From Mucilaginibacter sp. cycad4 (GTDB lineage: Bacteria; Bacteroidota; Bacteroidia; Sphingobacteriales; Sphingobacteriaceae): a stretch of 64,000 nucleotides of DNA. The notes under the pieces are model-generated. The model searched no databases. It was not told the origin of the DNA and was given only the letters and a program-made list of their open reading frames with translations. Location: contig NZ_CP139559.1 of assembly GCF_034263275.1 (NCBI RefSeq), forward strand, positions 6,882,001 to 6,946,000, in the 5' to 3' direction. Below are positions 18,661 to 26,200 of this stretch, piece after piece; the stretch's first letter is position 1, and every line of letters begins with the position of its first letter. The position numbers were made by a program, and so were the translations under genes.

Positions 18661-18813
18661 CTTCACAGTCTTTGCTCATATTAATAGCTGATCAGGCGCA
18701 TAACCTGTCATTCGGTACTGTCCAGACTTTAAGAAGCTAAAAAAGGAGAATTAGCCTATCTCGTCAACATCGTAATAGTACGTGTCATGCACGGGCCCAA
18801 AGTGTCTCCTTTT
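18661..18813 (-). ncRNA. Predicted bridge RNA of the IS110 element
   Basis: Upstream of the transposase on its sense strand are two stem-loops. The first (18741-18813) has a 9-bp stem, AAAAGGAGA with TCTCCTTTT. Its loop holds GGGCCCGTGC (18789-18798), close to the left target GGCCCGGGC, and GAGATAG (18756-18762), matching GATAG of the right target plus core. The second (18661-18736) has a CTTC..AGTCT / AGACT..GAAG stem. Its loop holds GACAGTACC (18714-18722), identical to the element's right end at 17520-17528, and ATATGAG (18675-18681), complementary to the left end CTCATAT. These are the target- and donor-binding loop roles known for IS110 bridge RNAs. The 5' end is not defined; a separate 5' hairpin is not obvious. 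Confidence 0.8.
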
Positions 18814-18845
18814 ATTCTGATTTATTTATAAATGTAAAGATATGA

Positions 18846-19073
18846 GCCCGGGCCGAAGGTAACGCCACAATCAGTAAAAAACCTTTTGAAGTTAGGCACA
18901 AGTGAGCCATATCCCACAGGCAGCCACACAACACTTGCGCCAAAAGAGAGTAGTATGAGCGGATAGCCCGGGCCGAAGGTAACGCCATATTAGTAAAAAA
19001 ACCTTTTGAAGTTAGGCACAAGTGAGCCATATCCCACAGGCAGCCACACAACACTTGCGCCAAAAGAGATTAC
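18846..19073. repeat. Two tandem copies of a 120-bp intergenic repeat
   Basis: The period is exactly 120 bp: copy 1 at 18846-18965, copy 2 at 18966-19073 (truncated). Each starts GCCCGGGCCGAAGGTAACGC and includes GGCACAAGTGAGCC and CACAACACTTGCGCCA. The IS110 element has split the start of copy 1. Translation of this repeat in one frame gives a duplicated peptide, but it shows no sign of being a gene. Related sequence occurs at 44800-44968 and 53478-53501. Confidence 0.9.
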
Positions 19074-19164
19074 TGCCGGCATATTCCGATGTTGATTTTG
19101 CGTTGATAGCAGCGGATACCCCGGACTAATCTCCAATCACCAACCTCTAATCTCTACCCTCCCC

Positions 19165-19956
19165 TCAAGCCATCGCAAACTCGGGCTTTACTTCGCTCAG
19201 GTGTTTATTGTACCAGTTGGTGCTGTTATAGCGGGCGTTGATTTCGTAGATTCCGGGTTTTAGTTTCAGCAGGTTAAGGATATCCTGGCATGAAAAACGG
19301 TTACAAACCGGGTAGAGTTCTTTAAATACGCGCTCGATAAAATAAAAATCTTCGGGGTGGTCAAGCGCAAAACGGTGCGACATGGAATAATCCAGGCCGG
19401 TTTCCCAGGTTACGTTGCCTATGTTAAAGATGAGCGGGTTTTCATAGATGTATGGCGAGGTATGCTCCAGATCATGAGGACGGCCGGCATTTTCCCAGGC
19501 TTGTTTGAGGCAGGCCATGGTCATCACTTCTACATCATTACCGTCGGGATAGGTTGCCGGGTACAGGTTGCTCACATAATCAAACTTTTGCCTGTTGCTG
19601 AAAAAGTATTCAAGCACTTTATCAATGATCCGCGGATCGATCAGCGGGCAGTCGGCAGGGATTTTTACCACTACGTCGGCATTGAAAAATTTGGCCGCCT
19701 GGTAGTGCCTGTCCAACAAGTTGCCAAGGCTGCCGCGATAGCACGGAATGTTAAGGTTTTCGGCTTCATGCGCAATAATATCATCTTCGGCACCTTCGGA
19801 GGTGGCAATGACAATGCCGGCCTGGTGCTGGATCATGTCCAACCGCTCAACCATGCGGGCCAATAAACTTTTACCCAATATAGGCAGCATTACTTTGCCA
19901 TATAAACGACTTGATGCCATACGGGCCGGCACAATGATCACTACACGCTCATCCAT
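19165..19956 (-). CDS. SpsF-like nucleotidyltransferase/glycosyltransferase
   Basis: A 263-residue protein from the ATG at 19956; an upstream TTG at 19983 would add nine residues. The N-terminus VIIVPARMASSRLYGKVMLPILGK is the nucleotide-binding signature of the cytidylyltransferase-like SpsF family. KIPADCPLIDPRIID supplies the metal-binding aspartate region, and DGNDVEVMT is also family-typical. SpsF-type proteins contribute to activated-sugar synthesis for surface polysaccharides. There are no polysaccharide neighbours here, so its role is uncertain. Cytoplasmic. Confidence 0.85.
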   Translation of the reverse strand: MDERVVIIVPARMASSRLYGKVMLPILGKSLLARMVERLDMIQHQAGIVIATSEGAEDDIIAHEAENLNIPCYRGSLGNLLDRHYQAAKFFNADVVVKIPADCPLIDPRIIDKVLEYFFSNRQKFDYVSNLYPATYPDGNDVEVMTMACLKQAWENAGRPHDLEHTSPYIYENPLIFNIGNVTWETGLDYSMSHRFALDHPEDFYFIERVFKELYPVCNRFSCQDILNLLKLKPGIYEINARYNSTNWYNKHLSEVKPEFAMA

Positions 19957-20077
19957 CTTTTCCGGAAATTTGAGGTTTATCAAAAAAACATTAACGGGTT
20001 AAATGTATAATGGTAAGGTTTAAATATGGCGAAGTTTATATTATTAAATTGTTAACCCAATGGGCAATCTGTAAAAA

Positions 20078-20105
20078 ATAAAACCCGGCACGCAGGCCGG
20101 GCTTT
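20078..20105 (-). terminator. Terminator downstream of the DUF4397 gene
   Basis: On the minus strand, a GCCGGG/CCCGGC stem-loop is followed by TTTTATTTTTTAC. It lies about 20 bp past the stop of the gene at 20126. Confidence 0.75.
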
Positions 20106-20125
20106 ACAATATAGGTATAGGTTAT

Positions 20126-20842
20126 TTAATAATAGTAAACGTTTGTTTGAATATCGGCACTTAGTTTTTTATCATCTGTGGCTGTTGCGATACCCTGCAG
20201 CCATACGGTATAAACAGAACCCGCACGGATGTTAACATTGGTAAGGCTGGCCAATACAGTGGTGGTACCCTTTTTACGGATATTAAGTGTGTAAGTAACA
20301 CCGCCTTTAATAGTCACAAAATCAGATACCTGTTTGTAAGCTTTGTTCGTTGCCAGTACCGAATCTTTTGAAGTAACCAGGTCAACCGTACCTACATCGG
20401 CGCTTAAGTTTGCCAAACGGATGCTGGCCATCCCGGCGGCCGGCTGAACGATAGAATCGGCAACAAAAATTACATCGCGTTTGCCAGCAGTGTTGGCAAG
20501 GTATACCGAGTAAAGTTTTTTAGCTACGAGGGTAATGGTATCGTCAGCAACTTTTTGCTTTGTGCCGGAAACATAAAACGTTGCTGTTCTTTTACCGGTG
20601 TAGGCATTAATGTAATCTATACCATGACCGTAACGAATAGGGAAAGTATTGGCCCTGTTAGGCTCAAGATAAAAATCGACCGGATCAGAATCGGGTGAGG
20701 CGTTGATGACCGAAACAAGCGCCACCGGCGGCTGAACGTAATTGTTGTGGTCTTTTAAACACGAACTGAGTGTTGCTGCCAGCAAACACACCATCCCGAT
20801 AATGCCTGCCCGCCTTGTTAATTTTTGCTGAACTGTTTTCAT
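20126..20842 (-). CDS. DUF4397-domain lipoprotein
   Basis: A 238-residue lipoprotein. The signal peptide ends in LAATLSSCLKD, a lipobox with C28. The mature protein has the DUF4397 pattern twice: VSVINASPDSDPVDFYLE at about residue 43 and IRLANLSADVGTVDLVT at about 140. These are small beta-sandwich units common in Bacteroidota surface lipoproteins. The function of DUF4397 is unknown. It is a single gene followed by a good terminator. Confidence 0.88.
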   Translation of the reverse strand: MKTVQQKLTRRAGIIGMVCLLAATLSSCLKDHNNYVQPPVALVSVINASPDSDPVDFYLEPNRANTFPIRYGHGIDYINAYTGKRTATFYVSGTKQKVADDTITLVAKKLYSVYLANTAGKRDVIFVADSIVQPAAGMASIRLANLSADVGTVDLVTSKDSVLATNKAYKQVSDFVTIKGGVTYTLNIRKKGTTTVLASLTNVNIRAGSVYTVWLQGIATATDDKKLSADIQTNVYYY

Positions 20843-21104
20843 AAACTAAAATATTGGTAGTAAACTGATATTTTAACTTTACGTAACCAGCAGGCATTAC
20901 GCTACTTTGGGTTAAAAATTTTAACCCCGGTGTGATTAGGATAATACGCTCATGTTTTTGTTTTAGTGTATAATAATGGAATTTCAATTCACTTGACAGC
21001 TAAAATCAGCATACACAACGCTTAAAGCTAATAGCTTGATTGTTAATATTATTTAATAGTCTGTTATAAAAGGGGAGGGTGAGTATTGTTTTTATCTATA
21101 GGTT

Positions 21105-21377
21105 CTATTTTTCCAATTGTTCGTCAATAAGGTGCTGCAGTTCATTTTTAAATTCGTCATCAAGTTTAATGTTTTCGGCAATGGGCTGATGGAACATGCT
21201 TTTGATCATGCGGTTTATTGCAGTACTTTGTTGCTGGTACACCCTGCAAACCCGGCAGCCTGCCAGGTGAATTTTTAGTTCCAGTTTTTCGCGGAGGGTG
21301 ATCTTTCCTATATCCTGCTTCTCCATTAAATAAGTAGCCTTTTTGCAGTTATAAGCTATTTTAGTTAATTCGTCCAT
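21105..21377 (-). CDS. Zinc-type anti-sigma factor (ZAS-like)
   Basis: A 90-residue soluble protein from the ATG at 21377, 11 bases beyond the sigma factor stop; longer in-frame starts overlap the sigma gene. The segment KIHLAGCRVC contains the HxxxCxxC motif of zinc-binding anti-sigma factors, and a further cysteine precedes it in YNCKKATYLMEK. In studied ZAS proteins these cysteines sense oxidants and release the sigma factor. No membrane helix is present, so it should act in the cytoplasm on the upstream ECF sigma factor. Assignment rests on the motif and gene order. Confidence 0.85.
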   Translation of the reverse strand: MDELTKIAYNCKKATYLMEKQDIGKITLREKLELKIHLAGCRVCRVYQQQSTAINRMIKSMFHQPIAENIKLDDEFKNELQHLIDEQLEK

Positions 21378-21388
21378 ATCCAATAATT

Positions 21389-21985
21389 TTAAATCCAGTT
21401 TTTTTGAAGGCATTCTCTCAGGCTTAGTTTGGCGCGATGGATGATCACCCAAAAATTAGCGGGTGTAATCCTAAGGTCGCCACAAATGGTATCTGTGGGC
21501 TCATCATCAAGGTGTTTCATAGTGAAAACCGAAAGCCAGAGTGAGGGTAGCCTTTTCAGGCACCTTTGCAGTATAAGTTCAAATTCTTTGCTTTCGAGAT
21601 GATCGGTTTGTTCAATGCCGAATTCCTGCGGTCGGTGGTTTGGTTTCCAGTTATGGGCATCCGGCTCAAAAAAATCATCTGTTTCGTGTTCGGCAGATGT
21701 TAGTCCCGGTTCTTTAACAAAGGCCGATGCCTTTTTGCGGTAAACATCAATGATCTTGTTCTTTATAATAGCGGTAAGCCATGTGCGTTCGGTGCTTTTA
21801 CCTTCAAATTTTTGCAGCCGTTCCAATGCAGCTAAAAAAGTTTCCTGTACAAGGTCACGGGCTAATTCCTGGTCATTGATCCGTGTGAGGGCATATTTAT
21901 AAAGATAGTCGGCATGGAGTGCTACCCAGGTACGCGGACCGGTAATGTTATCAAGACTGATATTGTTGCTGTTTTGGCTTTGCAT
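21389..21985 (-). CDS. ECF-family RNA polymerase sigma factor
   Basis: A 198-residue sigma-70 family protein with regions 2 and 4. Region 2 includes YKYALTRINDQELARDLVQETFLAALERLQKF (about residues 30-60) and RTWLTAIIKNKIIDVYRKK. Region 4 includes LPSLWLSVFTMKHLDDEPTDTICGDLRITPANFWVIIHRAKLSLRECL at the C-terminus, with an HTH. Next downstream is the ZAS-type anti-sigma gene. A promoter-like sequence 75 bp upstream (22060-22091) is nearly identical to one at divergent msrB, consistent with autoregulation and control of msrB. Confidence 0.93.
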   Translation of the reverse strand: MQSQNSNNISLDNITGPRTWVALHADYLYKYALTRINDQELARDLVQETFLAALERLQKFEGKSTERTWLTAIIKNKIIDVYRKKASAFVKEPGLTSAEHETDDFFEPDAHNWKPNHRPQEFGIEQTDHLESKEFELILQRCLKRLPSLWLSVFTMKHLDDEPTDTICGDLRITPANFWVIIHRAKLSLRECLQKNWI

Positions 21986-22059
21986 AAATCAATGTTGCGG
22001 TAATGGTTTGAGTAAAAGTTTATTGCCCATGCAGTATTCCTGTTGTTTTGATTTCTGCA

Positions 22060-22091
22060 TTAGTCGGGGAGAAGAAGGAAACCTTACAGGA
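22060..22091 (-). promoter_or_regulatory. Putative ECF promoter for the sigma/anti-sigma genes
   Basis: On the minus strand, TCCTGTAAGG is followed, after a 15-nt spacer counted from TGTAAGG, by CGACTAA. This mirrors the plus-strand motif at 22212-22243 with identical spacing. The predicted start of transcription is near 22053, leaving a leader of about 68 nt. The assignment to this sigma factor is inferred. Confidence 0.7.
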
Positions 22092-22211
22092 TTTTTTATT
22101 TTTTAAAACGGAATAGAATAACAGGATCAGAAACTCAGGTAATTCTTTAATTTCAGGTCAATGCAGACCAAATCAATTTCAGACAATAAAATGACAGAAA
22201 TGCTTTAGTCC

Positions 22212-22243
22212 TCCTGTAAGGTTTTCTGTATTCCTCCGACTAA
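22212..22243 (+). promoter_or_regulatory. Putative ECF promoter for msrB
   Basis: TCCTGTAAGG, then CGACTAA with a 15-nt spacer after TGTAAGG: the same -35/-10-like pair as on the opposite strand at 22060-22091. The -10-like box ends at 22243, six bases before the msrB ATG, so transcription would begin at or next to the start codon. Confidence 0.7.
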
Positions 22244-22248
22244 GGGGT

Positions 22249-22743
22249 ATGAAAAAGATAAATCTGTTTGTAATACCATTTATATTATTGGCCCTTAACG
22301 CGTGCAGCCAAAGCGCTCCGCAGGCCGATAAAACCGTTGATACCAAAACATATCCCCAGGCCAAACCGGCCAGTTACTGGAAGCAGGTGCTGACGCCGGA
22401 GGCATATGAAATCCTGGTAAACAAGGGGACGGAACAGCCTTACCATAACCCTTACTGGAACAATCATGAAAAAGGGATGTATGTGAGTGCGGCTACCGGG
22501 AAACCATTGTTTAGCTCGGATGCCAAATTTGAATCCGGTACTGGCTGGCCGAGCTTTTTTAAACCTATCGACCCAAAAGCGATCAAAATTGTAAAAGATA
22601 CATCGTACGGGATGGTACGCGAAGAAGTGGTTGAAGCCAGCACCGGCTTACATCTTGGCCACGTTTTTAACGACGGACCGGCACCTACGGGCAAACGTTA
22701 TTGTATGGATTCATATGCTTTTAAGTTTATTCCGGCTAAATAA
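22249..22743 (+). CDS. msrB: Peptide-methionine (R)-S-oxide reductase, exported lipoprotein
   Basis: A 164-residue MsrB that repairs the R epimer of methionine sulfoxide. The signal peptide ends LLALNACSQ, a lipobox with C19, so it should act in the periplasm. Family motifs are present: GTEQPYHNPYWNNHEKGMYVS, TGWPSFFKPI, HLGHVFNDGP and the catalytic cysteine in KRYCMDS. The two zinc CxxC pairs of many MsrBs are absent (AATG and ASTG at those places), as in zinc-free MsrBs. The start is fixed by the signal peptide. The ECF-type promoter lies immediately upstream. Confidence 0.94.
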   Translation: MKKINLFVIPFILLALNACSQSAPQADKTVDTKTYPQAKPASYWKQVLTPEAYEILVNKGTEQPYHNPYWNNHEKGMYVSAATGKPLFSSDAKFESGTGWPSFFKPIDPKAIKIVKDTSYGMVREEVVEASTGLHLGHVFNDGPAPTGKRYCMDSYAFKFIPAK

Positions 22744-22866
22744 TTAACCATTATACAAAGTCCAGTAATTAACTTTACATAAAGTAATTAAATAATATTA
22801 ATAATCAGGTTGTTAGCTTTAGGCTTTGTGCATTCGCTTTCAGCTTTTATTTAAATTAAAAAGATC

Positions 22867-23535
22867 ATGTTAACAAAAAAGTTAAATATATGCCTGCTTG
22901 GCCTGCTAATATTATTTGGCTGCGCCGATGCACAAACCGGCGGAAACGGTTTTGCAAACCTGCCTGCTCCAAAGGCGGGTGAAAAGGTTGCCACTTTTGC
23001 AGGTGGTTGTTTCTGGAGCCTTTCGGAAGGTTTGTATGAATTAAAGGGCGTTACTAAAGTAGTAGCCGGATATGCCGGCGGCACAACTAAAAATCCGTCG
23101 TACGAGGATGTTTGCGGCAAAAATACGGGCCATGCCGAATCGGTACAGGTTTACTATAACCCTGCCGAGATAAGTTACGCCGCTTTAGCCGAAGCATTCT
23201 TTTATGCGCACGACCCTACTACTATCGACAGGCAGGGCCCGGACGTGGGCGACGACTACCGCTCAGTAGCCTTTTACCGTACACCCGAAGAAAAGAAAAC
23301 TTTGGAAAGCGTGATAGCTAAAGTTAATGCTACACATCATTACAGCGGCCCTATTGTTACACAGGTTGTTCCGTTTAAAGTATTATATCCTGCAGAAAAT
23401 TATCACCAGGGATATTACAGGCAGCATATGAATAGCCCCTATATCGCCCATGTTTCGGTGCCTAAAGTATTGAAGCTGCGCAAGGCAATGAACAGCTTGT
23501 TGAAACCCGAGTTTCAGCATAAAGATCCGAGTTAA
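22867..23535 (+). CDS. msrA: Peptide-methionine (S)-S-oxide reductase, exported lipoprotein
   Basis: A 222-residue MsrA that repairs the S epimer of methionine sulfoxide. The N-terminal LLGLLILFGCADA is a lipobox (C19). The catalytic motif GGCFW has its cysteine at residue 48, followed by GYAGGTTKNPSYEDVCGKNTGHAESVQVYY, all typical. It lies 123 bp after msrB on the same strand, and the pair should repair both epimers in periplasmic proteins. The gap lacks the ECF-type motif, so msrA either reads through from msrB or has another promoter. Confidence 0.95.
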   Translation: MLTKKLNICLLGLLILFGCADAQTGGNGFANLPAPKAGEKVATFAGGCFWSLSEGLYELKGVTKVVAGYAGGTTKNPSYEDVCGKNTGHAESVQVYYNPAEISYAALAEAFFYAHDPTTIDRQGPDVGDDYRSVAFYRTPEEKKTLESVIAKVNATHHYSGPIVTQVVPFKVLYPAENYHQGYYRQHMNSPYIAHVSVPKVLKLRKAMNSLLKPEFQHKDPS

Positions 23536-23838
23536 GGGTAAGTGCCCGTCATATATGTATAATCCAGACTTACGAAAGTTTTTAAACTTCGTAAGGCTTC
23601 AATAGTTCCCTGGCAGCAACAAAAGTTATCCCTGTTGAGGGTGTTGCAATACTTTTAGGGGTTGACCGGTTTATGTTAGAAGCGCAGGCAATAACCAATG
23701 TAAAGGCAACGGCGTAGCAACAATAGTAATAGCCAGGAGCGGAAACGAGTTTCATCCGCCGATTGTTTAAGAATAAAGCATTGGTCACCAGCAAACAAAA
23801 AAAGGCGAAAAGTAACGAAACCTTTCGCCTTTCCCTAT
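23536..23838. other. Intergenic stretch of about 300 bp, no supported gene
   Basis: One minus-strand frame (23582-23794) stays open for 70 codons with a hydrophobic middle (YYYCCYAVAFTLVIACAS). It has no recognisable family or clear start signal, and I do not call it a gene. The right end holds the terminator of the next gene. Confidence 0.45.
23795..23832 (-). terminator. Terminator of the 23.8-24.9 kb gene
   Basis: Minus strand: a 10-bp stem AAAGGCGAAA / TTTCGCCTTT (23823-23832 and 23801-23810) followed by a run of T. It starts 7 bp after the stop codon. Confidence 0.88.
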
Positions 23839-24894
23839 CTATTGATTACAGATCGTTTTTAATTTTTGATGATAATCAGGATTTAGCGGTTCATTAGTTT
23901 GAGCCAGGCGCTGCGAACCTACATTGGCCGGACAGGCAATGCCATTAGGCCCGTCATAAACCAAACCGGGTTTTGTGCTGAGGAGTTCTTTCGGTACGTA
24001 GATCTGTACCGTGGTTTTTGAATAGCTATGCGGATAAAACCGAATGTAATATCCATCAGGGTGTAATGACCATATGCCTGACGGTACCGCCGGATCAGGC
24101 GCCGGGGCCAAACCGGCTAACATGGCATACTTTTCCATCTCTTCGTAAGATGAATTACCAGAGGCAGCTAATCGGCGGATATTGTTTTCAGCCTCAAAAA
24201 CACTTTGAACCGCAGGCGGCAATTGGCTTTTGGCTTTATCCATTACACTGGCGGGCAATACACCCAGCGCACCGCCTTCCAGCATTAACAGTTCATTAGC
24301 TGATAGCAGCCTGGTTGCGGTAAGCTTAATATCGGACCCCATATCAACAAACCTGGTGCGTGCAATAATCGACCATAATAATATCTGGATGCTATGCTGG
24401 TCAACCTCGGGATGAGTTTCAGCATGTTTTAATATCAGTATCACCACATCACGCTTTGGTCCCAGCACCGGGGCAAGCATATACCCGTCGCCTGTACTGG
24501 GGCCACGGGTACCCGCATGCAGACAATAGCTTTTGCTGGTCATTTCATAAAAACCGGCACAAAGCTTAAAGCCGCCCGCGGGTGCTTTTGGCAAAAGGTA
24601 TAAAGGCTCGGCCACCTGCCCTTCCATGAACGATGGTGGTTTGGAGCCTTCCTTGTTAACGTCATTAAAACTGGTGGTAATGGCCTGCGGCTGTTTTAGC
24701 AATTTATTAAGGCTGCCGCCCGATACCATATCGGCTCCTTTATCCAATATGGCTTTCCCAAAACCGCCAAACTGGGCTTGTACAGCAGTGCTGCAAAATA
24801 GGCAGATACCCAGGCAAATGATAAGATGTTTTTTGAAGTTTTTTAAAGATAACAGATATGTTAGTGTAGGGAGCAGGAGTTTTTTGTGCTTCAT
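23839..24894 (-). CDS. Secreted protein of unknown function
   Basis: About 351 residues from the ATG at 24894 (MKHKKLLLPTL); an upstream ATG would add ten residues. A hydrophobic export signal (LIICLGICLFCSTAVQAQ) precedes the glycine-rich FGGFGKAILDKGADMVSGG. The mature part has a helix-rich middle (HPEVDQHSIQILLWSIIARTRF) and the C-terminal segment TVQIYVPKEL, with four or so cysteines possibly forming disulphides. No family is recognised. The signal peptide, uniform coding character and strong terminator support a real gene. Confidence 0.75.
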   Translation of the reverse strand: MKHKKLLLPTLTYLLSLKNFKKHLIICLGICLFCSTAVQAQFGGFGKAILDKGADMVSGGSLNKLLKQPQAITTSFNDVNKEGSKPPSFMEGQVAEPLYLLPKAPAGGFKLCAGFYEMTSKSYCLHAGTRGPSTGDGYMLAPVLGPKRDVVILILKHAETHPEVDQHSIQILLWSIIARTRFVDMGSDIKLTATRLLSANELLMLEGGALGVLPASVMDKAKSQLPPAVQSVFEAENNIRRLAASGNSSYEEMEKYAMLAGLAPAPDPAVPSGIWSLHPDGYYIRFYPHSYSKTTVQIYVPKELLSTKPGLVYDGPNGIACPANVGSQRLAQTNEPLNPDYHQKLKTICNQ

Positions 24895-25085
24895 ATAGAT
24901 ATAATGTTTAAGTTTCAATTGCAATAAACGAAAAAATGCCCGAACTGTTTGTTGATTTTATTCACAATTGTTATACAATAGTTAATATATCTATTGATGG
25001 AAGCAATATATCCTGTAGTTATAAACTACAGGCATAGTCGACCGAAGTCGGGAGACTTCGGACAGCATATTTAGTTGGCCATTAA

Positions 25086-26036
25086 TTACAAAGAAAGTTC
25101 CATTTGGATATTGGCACGTTCATACGGCGAAGGCCTGCCTGCAACCTTAACAAAGCCCAGTTTATGATACAGGCTGATAGCCGGTTTTAAAATGGTATTA
25201 CTTTCCAGGTATAGTTTACTTCCGCCAAGTTCTTTTGCTTTTTCAATGATGGCCCGTCCCAATAAAAAACCTATGTTTTTTCCTTGCGCTTTTGGCGATA
25301 CCGCCATTTTAGCAAGTTCATAGTCATAATCAGGATCATCCATTTTTAAAAGGGCACATACACCAACCGGCTCATCATTATAAAGCGCGACCAGGATATG
25401 GCCCCCGTTGTTGATAATATAGCTGTCGGCATTATCAAGGGCCTTGTAATCGGCTTCTTCCATTTTGAAATATTGGGAGATCCATTCTTCGTTAAGCGCC
25501 TTAAAAGCCGCGGCATAGCGCGGTTCATACGGCACTATATGCACTTTGTTGCTTTCTCTTGTTTTTTGATGTTCCTGTACCCTGCGAAGCAGGGTTTTTT
25601 GCTCCAGGAGATATTCCCATTCCTCAATGGCTTTCCACAAATCGTGATTTGCCTGCGATAAAAGCTCTTCAACAGCGCTGGTAACATCGGTATACTGATC
25701 CTGTATTTTTGCTCCTGCTTCGCGCCCCCTGGTCGATAAGCTTACCATATTACGCCTGCCGTCGGCTTTATCTTTTTTCTCTGTAACAAAACCATTCTTC
25801 ACCATTTCGGCAATGATCTTGCTTACCGAAGGGTGGGAGTGACCAATCTCTTTGGCTATCGAGGTGATTGTAAATTCGCCGCCATCCTGTAATACATAAA
25901 AAACCGGGAACCATTTAGGTTGAAAATCTATATCATACAACTTGTAAATCCGTGCGGCATCTTCTGTCATGGTTTCGGTAAGCATCCTTAACCTGCTGCC
26001 TATAGCCATTTTACCTACTTTGTTAAAAAACTCCAT
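25086..26036 (-). CDS. MarR-family regulator fused to GNAT N-acetyltransferase
   Basis: A 316-residue two-domain protein. Residues about 1-145 are a MarR winged helix, with the recognition region FTITSIAKEIGHSHPSVSKIIAEMVKNGFV and wing KKDKADGRRNMVSLS. Residues about 165-316 are a GNAT domain with acetyl-CoA loop motif ELAKMAVSPKAQGKNIGFLLGRAII. Such MarR-GNAT fusions are widespread, and the target of acetylation is usually unknown. It probably regulates its own gene. There is no co-directional partner. Confidence 0.9.
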   Translation of the reverse strand: MEFFNKVGKMAIGSRLRMLTETMTEDAARIYKLYDIDFQPKWFPVFYVLQDGGEFTITSIAKEIGHSHPSVSKIIAEMVKNGFVTEKKDKADGRRNMVSLSTRGREAGAKIQDQYTDVTSAVEELLSQANHDLWKAIEEWEYLLEQKTLLRRVQEHQKTRESNKVHIVPYEPRYAAAFKALNEEWISQYFKMEEADYKALDNADSYIINNGGHILVALYNDEPVGVCALLKMDDPDYDYELAKMAVSPKAQGKNIGFLLGRAIIEKAKELGGSKLYLESNTILKPAISLYHKLGFVKVAGRPSPYERANIQMELSL

Positions 26037-26149
26037 AATAATAAGTAATTAATTATGTAACTGATTACGCAAATATATAATTCTGTTTTAAAAATCCCAA
26101 TAGCTAACTGCTGATTAGTGTCATCTACAATTCATAAAAACCTATAAAA

Positions 26150-26180
26150 GCAAAAGCCGGACTCAGAAGCCCGGCTTTGA
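26150..26180 (-). terminator. Terminator of the phospholipase C operon
   Basis: AAAGCCGG (26153-26160) pairs with CCGGCTTT (26171-26178) around a 10-nt loop. On the minus strand it is followed by TTTTGCTTTT. It lies 23 bp past the phospholipase stop. Confidence 0.82.
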
Positions 26181-26200
26181 ATTATAAAAGTGTTAAAATA

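Larger units (their letters stand above)
17521..18846 (-). mobile_element. IS110-family insertion sequence, complete, about 1,326 bp
   Basis: The ends are read by comparison with an uninterrupted copy of the target repeat at 18951-18985. On the transposase-sense (minus) strand the empty site is CCCGGG-CT-ATCCGCTCATAC. At the element, CCCGGG-CT is followed by CATATCTTTACAT on one side, and ACAGTAC-CT-ATCCGCTC is found on the other. Both junctions therefore carry the CT core (plus-strand AG at 17519-17520 and 18845-18846), as known for IS110-type recombination. A 9-bp inverted repeat TCTTTACAT / ATGTAAAGA lies just inside the ends (17527-17535, 18832-18840). About 214 nt of non-coding sequence precedes the transposase and only about 30 nt follows it: the IS110 rather than IS1111 layout. 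Confidence 0.93.

Noticed and set aside
18812..19063. An 83-codon minus-strand open frame with an internally duplicated peptide
   Set aside because: It is a translation of the 120-bp tandem intergenic repeat; the duplication follows the DNA period and no signal of a gene is present.
18846..19073. CRISPR array
   Set aside because: Only two long tandem units with no short repeat-spacer alternation and no cas genes.
23582..23794. A 70-codon hydrophobic minus-strand frame
   Set aside because: No family, no clear start signal, and composition compatible with chance; described only as part of the intergenic region.
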